From positions 8,426,501-8,490,500 of the forward strand of contig NC_089856.1 of assembly GCF_036373705.1 (NCBI RefSeq): a DNA stretch of 64,000 nt, in the 5' to 3' direction. Under the pieces are notes generated by a model. That model did no database searches. It was not told the origin of the DNA and saw only the letters and a program-made list of their open reading frames with translations. Positions 27,601 to 37,910 of this stretch are shown here, in pieces (the first letter of the stretch is position 1; each line of letters opens with the position of its first letter). This DNA is from Amia ocellicauda (Eukaryota; Chordata; Actinopteri; Amiiformes; Amiidae). The translations under genes and the position numbers were made by a program.

Positions 27601-29089
27601 GTTACGTCAGTAAGCTGACGCACTGCGTCAACGCAAGGACGTGACGTGTCATTTGCTAGCAATCATTTTCCTGCTCCATTCACACAGACTCATTGCCGGA
27701 AAATTGCAGGCAATTAGACTAGTACCCTTGCCGGAAAATTACACACAGATCTTGCCGGCAACAAAATGCCACCAAATTGCCGGCAATTGTTTCAATGTGA
27801 ATGGGGTTTAAGAGAGAATGAAAGAACGAGCCCTGTACCTGATGCAGGCATCGAACAGCTGCTTTTCCTGGCTGTGCTGTATGATGATGGGCAGCAGGTC
27901 GTTCTGCAGGATCTGCCCGGCACCCAACTGCTGCCGGATGTCCCGCGTGTCATCCTCATGGCGCAGGTAGCGGATCAGATCCTTCACACTCTCTGCACAG
28001 GGAACGGCAGCCGTTAGGGTCGGTTTACCAACATTCACTCAAGAAGGGCACTTGTAGACGAGAATTATTCACTTCAAGTTGGCAAAATATTTACTTACGA
28101 GTAAGACCAGTAGATTGAATGCAATTTCAAATGTCAATTTGTACAACTTTTTTCCAAGAAGATGAGCTGCATTTATGTTACAGTAACTCTCAAAAAAATA
28201 TGCTGAAAAGGCATTATTGTGCACCGCCTGATTTCAGGCAAAAAGCTAAAAGTTCATTTGCTGCGGTGTACACAAGCCCGGCAGAAGCTGAACCATCCAG
28301 GGGCTGTGGGCTCTTTGTTGGTGATAAACTTGTGCTGAGCCTCAATTTGATCATAAAACATGCATCCTCTCTATTGGCTGAATTGATTTAAGGGATAACG
28401 GACAGTTGGCAAGTTTTTACACTCTTCTGTGAAGTCTTATTAACTTATTATCTTATTAGCTGATAATTATCCAACATAGTCTTCAGCTTAAAAACTGAAA
28501 GAAATGTGATGGTTAGGAACTCCAACACATTACAGATGTTTTTAGAAAATTCTCAGTCAGAAAGTAAAATATCCCCCTATGTACTAATGTAACAATGTTA
28601 AAAAGATGCATCTCTCCCCCCAAATCACTGCATAAAGAATGTGGAAGATTTATTATTGACACCAATACAACCTCAAAGCATCAGGGTGTGATATGTAATA
28701 GATGAACACCCCTAACCTAGAGGAGTCTATCAACACAAATAAAGTAAAAGCTAGCTTCTGCAAAAATAACTGTTCAAAGGGATTGTTTTTCTTTTGCCTT
28801 TCTTAAAGATGGTGAATTGTAGCAAGCCTAAGTAATTCCAAGGACTGAATTAAAGGAAAGGCAGATGCATGCAAACAGTTCCCGTATGCCCAGCCTTCAA
28901 AAGGGTGAAACATCTTACATGAAGCCTCTATCTCCCTGCTGCCTCCATCTCCCTGCTGCCTCCTACCACCCCATCCTCCCTCCCTCACTCACCCAGACAG
29001 TCTGGCTCGCGGTGGTAAGTTTCTCCTTCCAGGTACCCTAAGGCACTGCATGTTGCCAAAAGTTCACAGTTCATCATGTATAAGTCCAT
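6606..29089 (-). CDS. timeless: TIMELESS, replication fork protection / circadian-related protein (29 coding exons)
   Basis: Encodes Timeless, the nuclear partner of TIPIN in the fork-protection complex (S-phase checkpoint, PARP1 binding). Coding exons: 28993-29089, 27839-27992, 26259-26373, 25067-25129, 24506-24607, 24106-24261, 20469-20602, 19858-19945, 19114-19290, 18209-18426, 17921-18024, 17305-17474, 17046-17174, 16633-16784, 16433-16530, 16140-16260, 14464-14665, 14168-14313, 12587-12672, 12195-12318, 11915-11997, 10672-10820, 10296-10518, 9405-9473, 8914-9032, 7516-7732, 7196-7262, 6899-6972, 6606-6742. All junctions are GT-AG and frames add to 1257 codons plus stop; human is about 1208 from memory. 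The start [20 protein letters not shown] matches the vertebrate N-terminus. The N-terminal Timeless domain covers about residues 20-300. Acidic tracts lie near 655-680 and 975-995. The conserved PARP1-binding region ([26 protein letters not shown]) spans about 1031-1135. The tail is basic then acidic (AKRRRHR...DDEEEED). Minor uncertainty: the acceptor at 11997 or 12000. Confidence 0.96.
9085..9133 (+). repeat. 49-bp low-copy repeat, copy 2
   Basis: Near-identical to 3588-3636 (one C/T difference). It lies in the timeless intron between the exons at 9405-9473 and 8914-9032. Confidence 0.7.
10556..10640 (-). repeat. L2-type tail fragment inside a short timeless intron
   Basis: The plus strand reads TTGGCAGACACCCTTACCC then AGGGTAACTTACAG, the reverse complement of the L2/SINE tail. 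It occupies over half of the 153-bp intron between the exons at 10672-10820 and 10296-10518. Confidence 0.6.
10908..11622 (-). mobile_element. Internally deleted Tc1/mariner element, copy A
   Basis: It begins and ends at a TA dinucleotide. Both ends carry ATCAGCCATAACATTATGAC as inverted repeats. Minus-strand reading gives only the N-terminal helix-turn-helix half of a Tc1-type transposase ([16 protein letters not shown]) fused by deletion to the extreme C-terminal part, just before the EHLWD motif. The catalytic core with the first two Asp residues is gone, so it cannot make transposase. It also lacks about 74 bp of the N-terminal region present in copy B. It lies in the timeless intron between 11915-11997 and 10672-10820. 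Confidence 0.88.
12858..14082 (-). mobile_element. Tc1/mariner DD36E (Incomer-like) transposon, copy 1
   Basis: A 1225-bp element with inverted ends CACTCACCTAAAGGATTATT and a TA duplication at both ends. It carries one long minus-strand transposase frame (see 12892-13932). It sits in the timeless intron between exons 14168-14313 and 12587-12672, in the same orientation as the gene. A near-identical copy lies at 48107-49332. Confidence 0.93.
12892..13932 (-). pseudogene. DD36E Tc1/mariner transposase, nonsense mutation near C-terminus
   Basis: This is a cut-and-paste transposase. The open frame runs 306 codons from [13 protein letters not shown]. It has an N-terminal paired-type helix-turn-helix (about residues 1-110), then the DDE domain: first Asp in WSDESRF, second Asp in [10 protein letters not shown], catalytic Glu in [11 protein letters not shown]. 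There are 36 residues between the second Asp and the Glu, which is the DD36E (Incomer) spacing and not the 34 of classic Tc1. A TAA at 13012-13014 replaces a Gln codon of the second copy, removing about 40 C-terminal residues after the catalytic triad. It may be inactive or only weakened. Otherwise the frame is intact, suggesting recent insertion. Confidence 0.9.
20692..21017. mobile_element. Nonautonomous hAT (Charlie/MER5-like) element
   Basis: The right end, read on the minus strand, starts CAGTGGTTCTCAAGCCTGG, the typical hAT-Charlie terminus. The left end is a decayed version (CAGTTCATAACACTGGTCC). Flanking 8-mers CTCTAAAC and CTCTAAAA fit the 8-bp hAT target duplication. The interior is AT-rich and noncoding. 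It lies in the timeless intron between exons 24106-24261 and 20469-20602. Confidence 0.75.
21515..22277 (-). mobile_element. Internally deleted Tc1/mariner element, copy B
   Basis: Same family as 10908-11622, with the same TA-flanked inverted ends and the same loss of the catalytic core. It keeps more of the N-terminal helix-turn-helix ([20 protein letters not shown]). Small deletions break the frame. It lies in the same timeless intron as the neighbouring hAT and L2 copies. Confidence 0.88.
22440..23585 (+). pseudogene. L2 reverse transcriptase fragment, frameshifted
   Basis: RT motif A reads [12 protein letters not shown]. Motif B reads [17 protein letters not shown] (family norm [17 protein letters not shown]). 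A frameshift between about 22700 and 22725 moves the frame before the catalytic box, which reads YDDDAQ where the family has YADDTQ. The downstream frame then stays open to 23585 with the typical L2 C-terminus (KWWNDLP, LLKTHLF). It is not functional as it stands, but it is little decayed. Confidence 0.88.
22440..23920 (+). mobile_element. 5'-truncated L2-clade LINE with reverse transcriptase
   Basis: The 3' end carries the L2/SINE tail TAAGTCGCCCTGGATAAGGG followed by CGTCTGCCAAGAAATAAA. Upstream is the C-terminal half of a non-LTR reverse transcriptase. The 5' part (endonuclease and N-terminal RT) is missing, typical of target-primed reverse transcription. It is antisense to timeless, inside an intron. 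The 5' junction near 22440 is approximate. Confidence 0.88.
26408..27806. mobile_element. 1.4-kb inverted-repeat DNA element filling timeless intron 3
   Basis: The ends are inverted copies of CCCCATTCACAYTGAAA (one mismatch). Inside both ends the motifs CCATTCACAC and TTGCCGGCAA or GCCGGAAAATT repeat many times, as in elements with subterminal transposase-binding arrays. No transposase frame is recognised, so it is probably nonautonomous. The interior at about 27150-27340 has GAACGAACC-type motifs that may mark a nested insertion. Without it the intron (26374-27838) would be about 66 bp. The superfamily is not determined and no clear target duplication is visible because the flanks are purine-rich. 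Confidence 0.75.
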
Positions 29090-29129
29090 ATATCGCAGTC
29101 CTGACAGAGTGAAGAATGAGTGCCACGAT

Positions 29130-32100
29130 CTGGGGGAAGCAAAGAAAAAAGCAGTGAGAGGGGTGTGGGGGGGATGGGTCACTTTCTGGTTGGCAAACAG
29201 TGCAGCAGACATTCACTCACAAGATACACAGTGCTTATCACAACTCTTATTACTCTGCCTGGAATCCTGGGGGCTGTTCTCTGCCCAGCTACTGACAAAA
29301 CCAGTACCAACCTGACAGTAATATGAAGCAAGCAAGATGGAGTGGCCATTTCTTCACTTCCACAATCTAAAGTGCAAGAGTTGTGGACTATACATTAGAG
29401 ATGGTTACAGAAGTGATCAATTAAATACTGAAGTTCTAACTATTCATGTATAGTGCCTTAATCATAAAATAAAAGGGCTGGTTCCCCATCATTTTTTTTT
29501 GGGGGGGGGTTCCATTCAGCTACATGACTGACTGACAACCGATGGGTTATCATTACATTGGCTTTTAAAATTAGGACTTGTGACACCATGTCTGTGGAGA
29601 ATAATATTGCCGGGTATTAGTTTGCAATCCTGCAACAGTGTCACAGACATTCATTAGCACTAGTCTTGGACTACCAAATTTAAAATAACATTGCATTGTT
29701 CAAGACTAATGCTAATCTGCATCTGTGAAACAAGCTTTAAATACATTTCCTTCAAATAAACCCTCTCCACAGAGCCAGCAGCATGCAGATTTTAATTGAA
29801 ACACAGGAATGGACTCGCCTGATTTGCAACAGCCGAGCTGAAGTCTGCAGACGTCAGTTCATAGGCCGTTTGAAACCTGTGGGAGATACAGGACGTTAGA
29901 CCCTTAGAGATTAAATGATGCATGGTAGAACAAAGAAATACAGATAAATAGATACATACATACATACACATGAACACACACACATGCATGCATACTATGA
30001 GGAAGGCCAATCCATTTCAGCTAAAGTGGTAGGTGTGCATTATCCCATCACAAAATAAAGTTGTGTTCTACTTTTATCACTCTGAAGCTGCATTTTGGAT
30101 TTAAAGAAAAAGGCAAACACATGAGTCATTAGTCAGAGCAATTGCTTTGTGCAAACACTACTACGCATGATCTAAAATGTATTAAAATATTTATAACAGA
30201 GGAGCAGAAGTTCAAGGGCTGCTCAATGCAAAGCAGTGGGTGGTTGTATTACAGCTGTATTTCAGGCCTATCAACCACAATTTAATAATTAATATCTGAC
30301 CTGCTAAACTGAGAGTCAGCTGTGATAAAAGAGCTGTTTGCTTTTGGAACCAGATGCCAGGGGCCAAAAGATTTCTGTTCTACATCAGGGAATTTTCGAC
30401 CCGTAGCATAGTTTTGTGCTCTTAATAAGCCTGGATCAGTTGGAAGACAGTGCTGGGAGAAATAGACTTGATTCATCACTGTTTAACAATCTGAAGACAA
30501 AGAATCAAGAACTGATAGGCATTAATGCAACTAAAAAACAGTCCTAATGCAAAGCGCGGAGCACTGATTCCATCTCTCTGGGGGCAGTGATAGTTTACAT
30601 TTATGCCCTAGTTCTCACAGAGCATGTGATACCCGCTCTCACACCAGGAACCTATGTTAGTTTTCCTGGAAGCTACAGAAATGTAAACTGGCAGCGCAAA
30701 CAGAAAGTCACAGGACAAGAGGGAACAATGTGCCAATTTCAGTGCAAAATCAGTAAATTGGGCCACAACTGAGTATTCAAAATGACTGTATACAAAGTGT
30801 CTGCTGCATTACATCTCTCGAACAACAGCCCAAATTAGCAGGTTCAGACAGACAGGAAGAAATGGATACACAAAAAGAACAGTTAACAGAAACAACTCTA
30901 TAGCAATCCCCTTTATATTGTACACCAAATTAAAGAGTAGTAACCAGCAAGTGTCTCCCTGTGTAAACACTCCCAATTCCCTGAACTTTAAGACAATGCA
31001 ACGGTGCTTCAATTTAAAGTTAAGGCAACATGCAGAGTCAAGAGGTTCTGGCTGTGCCAAATGACATCTATAATACAATAATATACCCGCCTTCACATAA
31101 CTAACTTATTACCAATAAGTTAACCACACAAATATAGGTGGAGACGAGAGGCTGGAGTTTCAGAGTTCAGAGATGGATTCCACACAGAACGGGTCCCATC
31201 GGTGTGACCCTGCAGACTGTAAAACTCCAAACTGGCTCTAGTGAACGTGAACTGGCTCTTGCTATGGGTCTTATTTCCAACCCTGGTGTTTTTTTGTTTT
31301 GTTTTTTACACCAGAAACACTTCCCACCTGAGCAAATAAATAGTGCTGTAGTGGATGGAAGAGTCAGATATGCGGTAGGACACAGCAGCAACTTATCAAA
31401 ACACACCACTTACCACACTCAGGTCTGAATGTGAGCAGCTCTAACTGTATTCATTTTCAATGCATGGTGTGGTCAGAGTCCACCTCCACCCCTCCTACTT
31501 GGATTCGAACCACCATCTTAGGCAACCCACTGTGCCGACAGACTGGTCCCCTGAGCCTTTGAACACTAACAAGCTCAGAGAGGGATGTCACCTAACAAGC
31601 TCTTTAAACTCCAAGTTAAATTCACACCAAGTTAAATTAACCAGACTTTACAAACCATAAAACAAAGTTGTGGGACACAAAATGTGCAACAGAAATAGAA
31701 ACACATAGGTCTCCTAAAGGTACTGTGAGTACTAGTAGTACTATCAGCATTATTTTTATTTGGCTGATCCTTTTATCCCACTTAACAGAGTACAATAAAT
31801 CAATATTTCCAATGATTACAGGGCAACTTCCACTCACCCAGATTAGCACTCGTCTTGGACTAGCCAATGATATTATTATATCTAGTGTAGTCCTAAACTA
31901 GTGTTAATTAAGGTCTGTGAATCCAGCCGATAGGAGTGCAATAAAATACAGTACAAGAGACTGTGACGGAGCAGGTAAAATGCAGCTCTACATTAAAGCT
32001 GAACACCTAACAAGTAGGGAGGTGAAATACAGAGCATAGTGGCCTGAGTGTTCAATAATATGGGTAAGGGTACTGATATTTAGTTTTGTATAAATCAGTA

Positions 32101-35100
32101 CTTCTCAGCTTTACGCAAGATATATACCAAGTTATTAACAGGCTTTACAATTTACATAATAAATAAATGGTTTGTGCACTGTTTACAGGAGGGACTGGTG
32201 AAAGGTTAACATCACTGCAAGATATCAAAACACAGAAAAAGGGTGAGAACTTCAGAGGAGACGTACTAAATAAAGTGTGCAACATCAACAGACACACAAA
32301 ACAATGCATTTTTGCTTTCATATGTAGATATCACCTTTCTTTGCATTTGTTTACTTTCTTTTTGTTAAATTGTAAAGTTGGAATCAATTACCTAACTTTT
32401 TGGTGTATAAAACATCCTGTATTATACATCTCATTCCACTGACCATCATCATGCCTAGACTTATTCTTCCCCTACAAGAGACATTAGCCAAACTTTAAAC
32501 TGTCTTTATTGTCATTACATAGAATTGTTATGCCCTTACAATTCAAAATACATAGCATCAACAGTTAAAATATTTAACAAAAGAAAATATTACCCCTTAA
32601 TAAATAGCATCTACTCTCCTCCTCTAAACTTAACTGTCCTTATCCCTAGTAACCTAAACCCTCTGCTTCCTACTATACTAATACCCCACATTCTTGCTAT
32701 AATATATTTAACCAAGTCCCTCCTTCTATATTTGTCTATTTAATCCCTTCCTCCCTTTTTAAAACACTACACTTCAGTCATTCCAGCGGTGATACAGAGT
32801 GGACTGCTAGTACCTATTTCACCTAGAAGAACCAAATATTTTCATATAGTGGACCGGTATCCACACTGAGTTAAGATATTTGAGGATTTAGTGCAACTTT
32901 TGTTTTCTTAGTTTGTTATAATTAAAGCAGGATTATAGGAAGTTAATATCCATCTCAGACTCTGCCAGACCTCAGTGACAACACATTACACAGTAGAAAG
33001 GAAAGTACATCAAACTAAGAAGTCAATAATTTGCTAATGAAATAAAGAAAATTACTACTCAAAACTCAGAAGTGATTTATCACATCAACATATGCAGATT
33101 TACATTTAAACAACCATCACAGAGTAAGGACTACAAAGAGATAATTAAAGCAGGCATTCATTTAGTAGCCTAAGTTGGTCCTTGCACTGGCTATAAGTTT
33201 ACACACACACATTGCACTGCTTTCTCATAGTCTTCCTACTGCACTACTGAAACTAATAGTGCTTCATTACAATCTTACAGCATGAACAAATTAAACACTC
33301 CTATCTTAAATCACAACTTGCTTTGCTCTGCCCACTGTACCAGATATGCCACACTTACACTGTACAGGGCTTCAAGTCTTAGCTCAGAAATGCCGGCATT
33401 TACACTCACTCTCCCTCTCCAGCTCCGTCCCTTTCAGAAACCCACAAGCAAGAAAAATTGTGAAGGGGATAACACAACCTCTAGGAACCGTGGTTATGCA
33501 ACTGTAACACTTACCCACAATGCCCTGGGTGACTAACCTACTTTCTGGAGGAGAGTGAACCTGAGAGAAAGATTAACCCTGTGTGTGCTGGGAAGGGGGG
33601 GGGATAATTAATTGTCCAGGAATTTCTGGAGGAACACTTCTCTTAGAGGACAAACGTTGATCTACATTAACATTTTTTTGAAGATGCAGCCTAAAATGGA
33701 ATGGGAGCAGTGTGCGAGAGCTGAGGGCTGAGAGCAGACAAAAGCAGAAACAAATCTACAGGGTTGATGAAGACTTACGGTCTGGTCTGTGAGCAGAGCT
33801 GGCAAAGGTAAAGTCAGGAAAGTCTGCATACAGAGATAAACAGGAGCTCTTTGAACATGAAATGCAGGCAATACTCTTCGTTCCAGGAGGGGAAAAGATG
33901 TAAACAGCTGAAAGGCCAGGGCAGATCTCTGCCAGACAGCAGCAGGCAGCTCCCCATTCTAAATCCCATTTGATTCCACTATAGAACTCACTATATCGAA
34001 TAACACGCAATGTTTTCCTTGTATCTTTAACCCTTGATACATGCATGCCTTGTAAGTTGTTTGGGATAACTGCCAAATAAAGTAAATGCATAAAAACATA
34101 TTTTCAAAGAATCAAGTTTAGGAGCAAGCTTTTCCCATTAAAGTGAGTGCATTTGTCTTAGCCTCCCCCTTGATGATCCATCTACTTCCCACAGCTCCTG
34201 TATGAGAAAGCTTATATAAACAGCACAATTATTAGGTCACCCTGTATATCTGTCACTCAAGAACAACCCAACCATACTTCCATATAATCTCAAACACATT
34301 ACAATTCACTACTACAGCTCATTTAATCTCAGTTTAATGCATGATGGTGCTTTTTTTTTTTTTTCTTCTTCAGTATTTGACTGCAAATGCACTACTGATG
34401 ACAAGCCATTTTGTCCAAAGCAGATGGCAGACATGCTTAGGAAGCACAATTTAAGAAATGCTTTTGGCAAGTGTGGGATCCTGTGGGATCTGTGTGACAG
34501 TGTCTTGAGATCTTGAGAGCAGGCTCGCTTTGGAGAGATGTTTGCAAACAGATTTCAGAAAACACATTATGTAGGAAATAGAAGCCATATCTGCTGATAC
34601 CCAGGAACAACAACAAAAAATGAAGCATCTGAACCAAAAAGTAATGGTTTCACAATTGAGTCGTTTATAACTATTAACCTTCATATAACAGTGTCTAATA
34701 CATAACCTGAAGTATTTATTGCAAGAACTCCGGGAAGTGAGGTAAATCGTCCCCCAAACCCCACTTTCTGAAATTGGCGCATGTTATTTTCTCACGAATC
34801 CGGTGATAAACGTGTTTTTAAAATTGAAATACCGGTAAAGTTAGATAAGTAATGTCCTTGAATTTGCTTATGTACGTAATTAAAAAGAAATACTGTACTA
34901 CTAAAATAGTATCGAGTGGACCAAGTATTAGCAATAATAGAAAGGTGTATTTGCGGGTTACAGAAGTTATTAAAAAAAAAAAAAAAAAACACAGGTATTT
35001 TTCCAAGCAAAGCAAATCAATGCAGTGTAAGGGCGGTGAAATTGTTTTTGACAAGAAACCTGTAATCACAGCCACAAATATCAGACCAATATCACCTCCT

Positions 35101-35449
35101 TTAAATGTATTAAACACACTAGACAGATGTGGTAAGGACATACAACATTTCTATACGGTGATCAAATATGTCACGATAAAACCTTATTTAAACTAGATTA
35201 GCAATATCTTAATTTTAACAGTGTGAATCTAGTTCAAGTTTTGCATCAAAACAAGATAAATATGTGTGTATTGTCTAGGAAAATGGGTTTTATATCCCAG
35301 TTTCACCCGACTGTGTAGAAGACTTTCCTTAGTCTGTCGGTCCATTTCAGCAACGAGGTGACCATGCACTACACTGACAGGACATCTAGTGCACGTCGTG
35401 TCAGAATACAGCAATAATAAAGACACAATCATTTTAATATAAATAATAA

Positions 35450-35520
<71 letters not shown>

Positions 35521-35737
35521 AACCGGCTCTGCAGTTCACTACTTCCAAAGAATAGGGCTTTGGATGACTACAGACAATCAATGAATTTGAAGTGTGCAAA
35601 GGGGAAACACTGTATCGGGAGATGAACCTTAACTAGCCACTGCACCTCCACAGCAGTACTCTTCCTCCATATAAACACAGACGAGCTATATGTGCGTGTT
35701 TAAAATAGTACAGGAAAAAGCGCGACTTTCAACTTAC
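29130..35737 (-). other. timeless intron 1
   Basis: A 6.6-kb intron between the noncoding first exon (donor CTG|GTAAGTT at 35737) and the ATG exon, whose strong acceptor (TTTGCTTCCCCCAG) ends at 29130. A nearer CAG at 29101 is a weaker alternative acceptor. It contains a CA microsatellite at 35452-35518, homopolymer A/T runs, and no recognised gene. A GGATTCGAACC string near 31501 may be an old tRNA-derived SINE scrap. Confidence 0.65.
35452..35518. repeat. CA/TG microsatellite
   Basis: About 33 uninterrupted CA units. The minus-strand frame it opens (poly Val-Cys) is an artefact. Confidence 0.97.
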
Positions 35738-36010
35738 CAGAATATGATGCGATGCGGTATTTACTCGACACTAAATCACTATAAATGATGTTTCTCTGGT
35801 TTAGCCCACTACGGATCCAGCCGTATTCGCTCCATGCTCCCCGGACAGGCTGCGTATCTCCCGCGCAAACCGAGGGCAAAGGCCAACCCCAGCTTCCCCA
35901 GCGCTGCTCTGATTTAAAGCGGCAACGCCACTGCACGGCGGGCCCCACGCACAGCGCAGCCGCCGCACAACAAGCATCGCACGTTACCGATTTAGACCTG
36001 ACGTCATAGC
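35738..36010 (-). promoter_or_regulatory. timeless: timeless promoter and noncoding first exon
   Basis: A GC- and CpG-rich patch in an AT-rich region, just upstream of the strong donor at 35737. It contains a perfect CRE palindrome TGACGTCA at 35999-36006 and a run of GC-rich motifs (GCCGCCG, GCGCTGC). No obvious TATA box is seen, fitting a dispersed-start housekeeping promoter. The first exon is noncoding, because the ATG lies in the next exon. A nine-codon upstream reading frame (ATG at 35833-35835, TAG at 35809-35811) lies within it. The exact transcription start is not visible. Confidence 0.7.
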
Positions 36011-36522
36011 AATGTCAGTCAAACCATCGTTGTATGGTGTGTGATCTATTGCACTGTTCAGATCTTGTTTTTTTCTTTTCTCTATTGTGGCACCTACTAG
36101 CTTAATAATAATATCAGATGCACTTACACTTAGCCTATAAGCCGTGTGTTCATGCAGTTTGTAAACTTCCTTTTAATTGCACTAATACAGAATGCAAACA
36201 GTGCCAATCTGGCAAGTGATAGCAGTTTGGTGATTTCAAAACACACGACACATTTCAAGCAAAGAGCACATACAAACAACATACCCTTTTCACACCCTTT
36301 TTGCGACTCGCCCAACAAAGATATAAGGAACTTCCAGCTCTGGGTTGTAGAAAGTCGTCTGACAGGATGAGACATTTAAGTATTATTTATACTGCCGTAC
36401 AATATGTACAGATTGTGGACTGTGCACAAATACAGTACGTACAGGGTAAATTGTAATAATTAACAAGTCTGATTATTACCTTTAAACTATTATTTATTAC
36501 TCCCAGAGATTATGTGTTTGGA

Positions 36523-36524
36523 TA

Positions 36525-36584
<60 letters not shown>

Positions 36585-36585
36585 T
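36523..36585. repeat. AAT microsatellite
   Basis: About 20 near-perfect AAT units. Confidence 0.95.
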
Positions 36586-37204
36586 CGGTTTGTTCAAAAA
36601 CTGTAAGAAGTACAAATAGTGTTAAAGTTATTGTAAGGAGACAACCCTTTGCTAAATTCCTGCAGGTTTAGTAGGTACAGTATCACTAAATATGTACTAA
36701 ATGTACTAAAATGTACTAAATACACAGAACAAGTGGTAATTATGACCATTAAATCAATCACCAAATCAATATATTGTTAAGGGTTTCTGAGTAAACAAAC
36801 AAACATAAAAGAAGTGTCTGCCACACTACTGGATCAAGATTGTCTAGCCCTGTAACTGTCAAACCTCTAAATATAGCAGCAGGGTTACTATGGTGCTCAG
36901 ATTACAAAATACAAGCAGGCATATTGATTGAGAAAGAGAGAAACAAATGTTCTTTTTCCAAAGCCAGTTATGCATTCATTGATATAAAGTCATACAATTG
37001 ATCCAACCCAAGATATTGTCATATTTCTAAGCCCTAATTCTGCAATTAACCTAGCCCAAAGAGAAAGTATTAATTTCATTCAGTAAATCAGGAGAGTGTA
37101 GAAGTAACCAAGATTGGGCAGCAGGGGAGTAGCAAGATACGTTACCTAGATTGCTATAGTAAAACCCCAGCTGTATAAATGGGTAATTGCATGTAACAAT
37201 CATG

Positions 37205-37255
37205 TGATATATTGTAAGTTACCCAGGATATGAGCGTCTGCTAAGAAATCTAATA
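37205..37255 (+). repeat. L2-type tail scrap
   Basis: The plus strand reads AAGTTACCCAGGATATGAGC then GTCTGCTAAGAAAT, a diverged L2/SINE 3' tail in plus orientation. Confidence 0.5.
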
Positions 37256-37715
37256 ATAAGTACTAGATGCAGGTGTTGTTTGTATTTTTGTAACTGTTTT
37301 GCTAAATGTGTCAGTTAAGCAGTTAATTACATTAAAAGATTGGTTTGCTGAGGTTATTTATAGCGTAAAACAGGAGAAGAGTTTCAGGAATAAACCCTCC
37401 CTATAAAGGCAGCTACTTATTTTGCGTTTTCATTCTTTCATTGTTTTGCATAACAACATAAATATTACAGATGTCAGTAGCTTGACAATTCCATCATAAC
37501 CCCCATTACAAAAAATAAGTACATTAGAGGACTATGAAGTTTATGAAATACTTGAGGTATACTGTCAATACACTAAATGCAAAAAAAAATTGTATGCTGA
37601 ATTAGCCATAGTACCCTATCTGTATATGACTTTCATACTTTTCATACTTTAAGTATATATGAACTGAGGGGGTAAAATACTATACAATTGCCAATTCAGG
37701 GTAAGAAAAATATAT

Positions 37716-37910
37716 ATTGTACTTGTAAGGGTAATAATAATCATAATCATAATCATAATAATCATAATCATAATCATAATCATAATAATAATAATACCCT
37801 TACAAGTACACTGCACATTTTGGACAACAATAATAATATTATTTATAATTAATTATAATAATTATTATTCATAATATTATTATTGTTGTCCGAAATGTGC
37901 TATAATTGTG
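37716..37910. repeat. AT-rich double palindrome with an AATCAT microsatellite
   Basis: GTACTTGTAAGGGTAATAAT at the left is inverted as ATTATTACCC...TTACAAGTAC near 37790-37810, enclosing an (AATCAT)n tract. A second hairpin follows at once: GCACATTTTGGACAACAATA pairs with TATTGTTGTCCGAAATGTGC ending near 37900. It could be two AT-rich MITEs or one composite element. Confidence 0.65.

Noticed and set aside
31465-31560. Possible tRNA gene on the minus strand (B-box-like GGTTCGAATCC)
   Set aside because: No convincing cloverleaf or acceptor stem. More likely an old SINE scrap.
35229-35513. Open frame starting with a Val-Cys repeat
   Set aside because: It is produced by the CA microsatellite.
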